A stretch of 7,163 nt of DNA from Clostridia bacterium (GTDB lineage Bacteria > Bacillota_A > Clostridia > Oscillospirales > CAG-272): the NCBI GenBank assembly GCA_017462445.1, contig JAFTRB010000167.1, positions 1-7,163 of the forward strand. Direction: 5' to 3'. Below, one piece after another: positions 6,485-7,163 of this stretch. The notes under the pieces are model-generated. The model was not told the origin of the DNA. It saw only the letters and a list, made by a program, of their open reading frames with translations, and searched no databases. The stretch's first letter is position 1, and each line of letters begins with the position of its first letter. The translations under genes were made by a program, and so were the position numbers.

Positions 6485-7163
6485 TTTTGACAGCTCGCTT
6501 TTAGGCTCGGGCGGCCTGATTAAAAGGGGCTATCGACTGCTTGCCGAGAATGTGGGCAAAACAATAGCCCTCATAACCGGGCTGATTGCGGTGCTGGTGA
6601 GCTTCACCGAAGTAGGCTTCTACGATTTACAGTCCGAGCAGCTTACCGCAAACCTTATTCTTATCACACTCTCCTCCTACATCATTTACTTTTCTATGGA
6701 GGATGCAGGCGAGAGACTCGGACGGGAGAGCGATAGCTATAAAGCTGCTCTTAAGGAATACGAGGAGGTGTCTAGCAGACTGCGCGCCTCTGATACGCCG
6801 GGGCTCAGAGAATACTGTCGGGAGTACATCAACGCCGAGCTGGAGTACAGAAGGGGGCGCGCGATTGCGGAAAGCGGGCTAAGCGAGGAAGAGTACAGGG
6901 ACTATCTTTCCGGTAAGAAAATGCCACTGAAGGCTCGATTTTCCTTATACCGTATCAAAAAAATGCGACCGCTCAGCCTGGGGGTCGGCACCCTTTTATC
7001 CTCATCAGGCAGAGCTACGGAGGAGATAAGAGATCCCGATGCTTTCAAACCAATCAATATTTTACTATCCCTGATCACCTCTACGATCTGCACGCTTTTT
7101 AACGTAGCGTTAATGCTGACAGACAGAGACGGACTGACAGCCCAGATGGTTATAGAAAATATA
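6474..7163 (+). CDS. Membrane protein with large soluble middle domain (3' end beyond window)
   Basis: The frame is open from ATG 6474 to the last base, giving 230 residues with no stop codon, so the gene is 3'-partial. The start has GAGGGAG (6461-6467) six bases upstream and overlaps the previous gene by 11 bases. Two hydrophobic spans lie at about 28-44 (KTIALITGLIAVLVSF) and 57-74 (LTANLILITLSSYIIYFSM). A charged, helical region with many Glu/Arg/Tyr (about 76-165, including LREYCREYINAELEYRRG, 111-128) is probably cytoplasmic. A third hydrophobic span lies at about 193-214 (PINILLSLITSTICTLFNVA). A basic KKMRPLSLG segment (162-170) precedes it. I do not recognise a family. Multi-span proteins of this kind, ending the virion cluster, occur in some gut phages. 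The true length and further spans lie outside the window. Confidence 0.75.
   Translation, partial: MKDDFDSSLLGSGGLIKRGYRLLAENVGKTIALITGLIAVLVSFTEVGFYDLQSEQLTANLILITLSSYIIYFSMEDAGERLGRESDSYKAALKEYEEVSSRLRASDTPGLREYCREYINAELEYRRGRAIAESGLSEEEYRDYLSGKKMPLKARFSLYRIKKMRPLSLGVGTLLSSSGRATEEIRDPDAFKPINILLSLITSTICTLFNVALMLTDRDGLTAQMVIENI

Noticed and set aside
1..7163. Defence system, CRISPR array, tRNA, IS element or attachment site
   Set aside because: No regularly spaced repeats, tRNA-like fold, transposase, nuclease or integrase motifs were seen; all supported genes fit a phage structural and membrane module.

Overview
The window reads as one stretch of a tailed-bacteriophage or prophage late (structural) operon. 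Every credible gene is on the + strand. The genes are packed almost end to end, often with overlapping stop and start codons, and most have purine-rich Shine-Dalgarno sites. The strong AGGAGG-type sites, moderate GC content by eye, and a BspA-type leucine-rich repeat all point to a Gram-positive gut host, probably in the Clostridia. That host assignment is inference; no host gene or attachment site is visible.

Layout: (1) 4-1068, major capsid protein with an HK97-type fold, whose upstream limit is uncertain because it touches the window edge. (2) 1069-1175, the only real gap, holding a strong 41-nt stem-loop, a weaker AT-rich stem-loop and a possible weak promoter. (3) 1176-2003, a probable head-tail adaptor (neck) protein with helical ends and a beta-rich middle. 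(4) 2003-4678, a large protein that looks like the nozzle or 'stabilisation' protein of short-tailed phages (T7 gp12 / P22 gp10 type). It carries a four-repeat BspA/LRR_5-like leucine-rich-repeat domain in its first half. (5) 4696-5064 and 5061-5456, two small soluble proteins, probably minor virion or tail parts. (6) 5470-6132, 6104-6484 and 6474-7163 (runs off the end), three consecutive overlapping membrane-protein genes of unknown function.

How they may work together: capsid, adaptor and nozzle would build the shell and the DNA exit channel. No tape-measure, major-tail or sheath gene lies between capsid and nozzle, so a podovirus-like particle is the most economical reading. The membrane trio may form lysis (holin-like), envelope-penetration or superinfection-exclusion components, but no motif decides among these.

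No defence system, CRISPR array, tRNA, rRNA, transposon or integrase is seen. The most distinctive features are the LRR domain inside a putative tail-nozzle protein and the coupled membrane-protein cassette.
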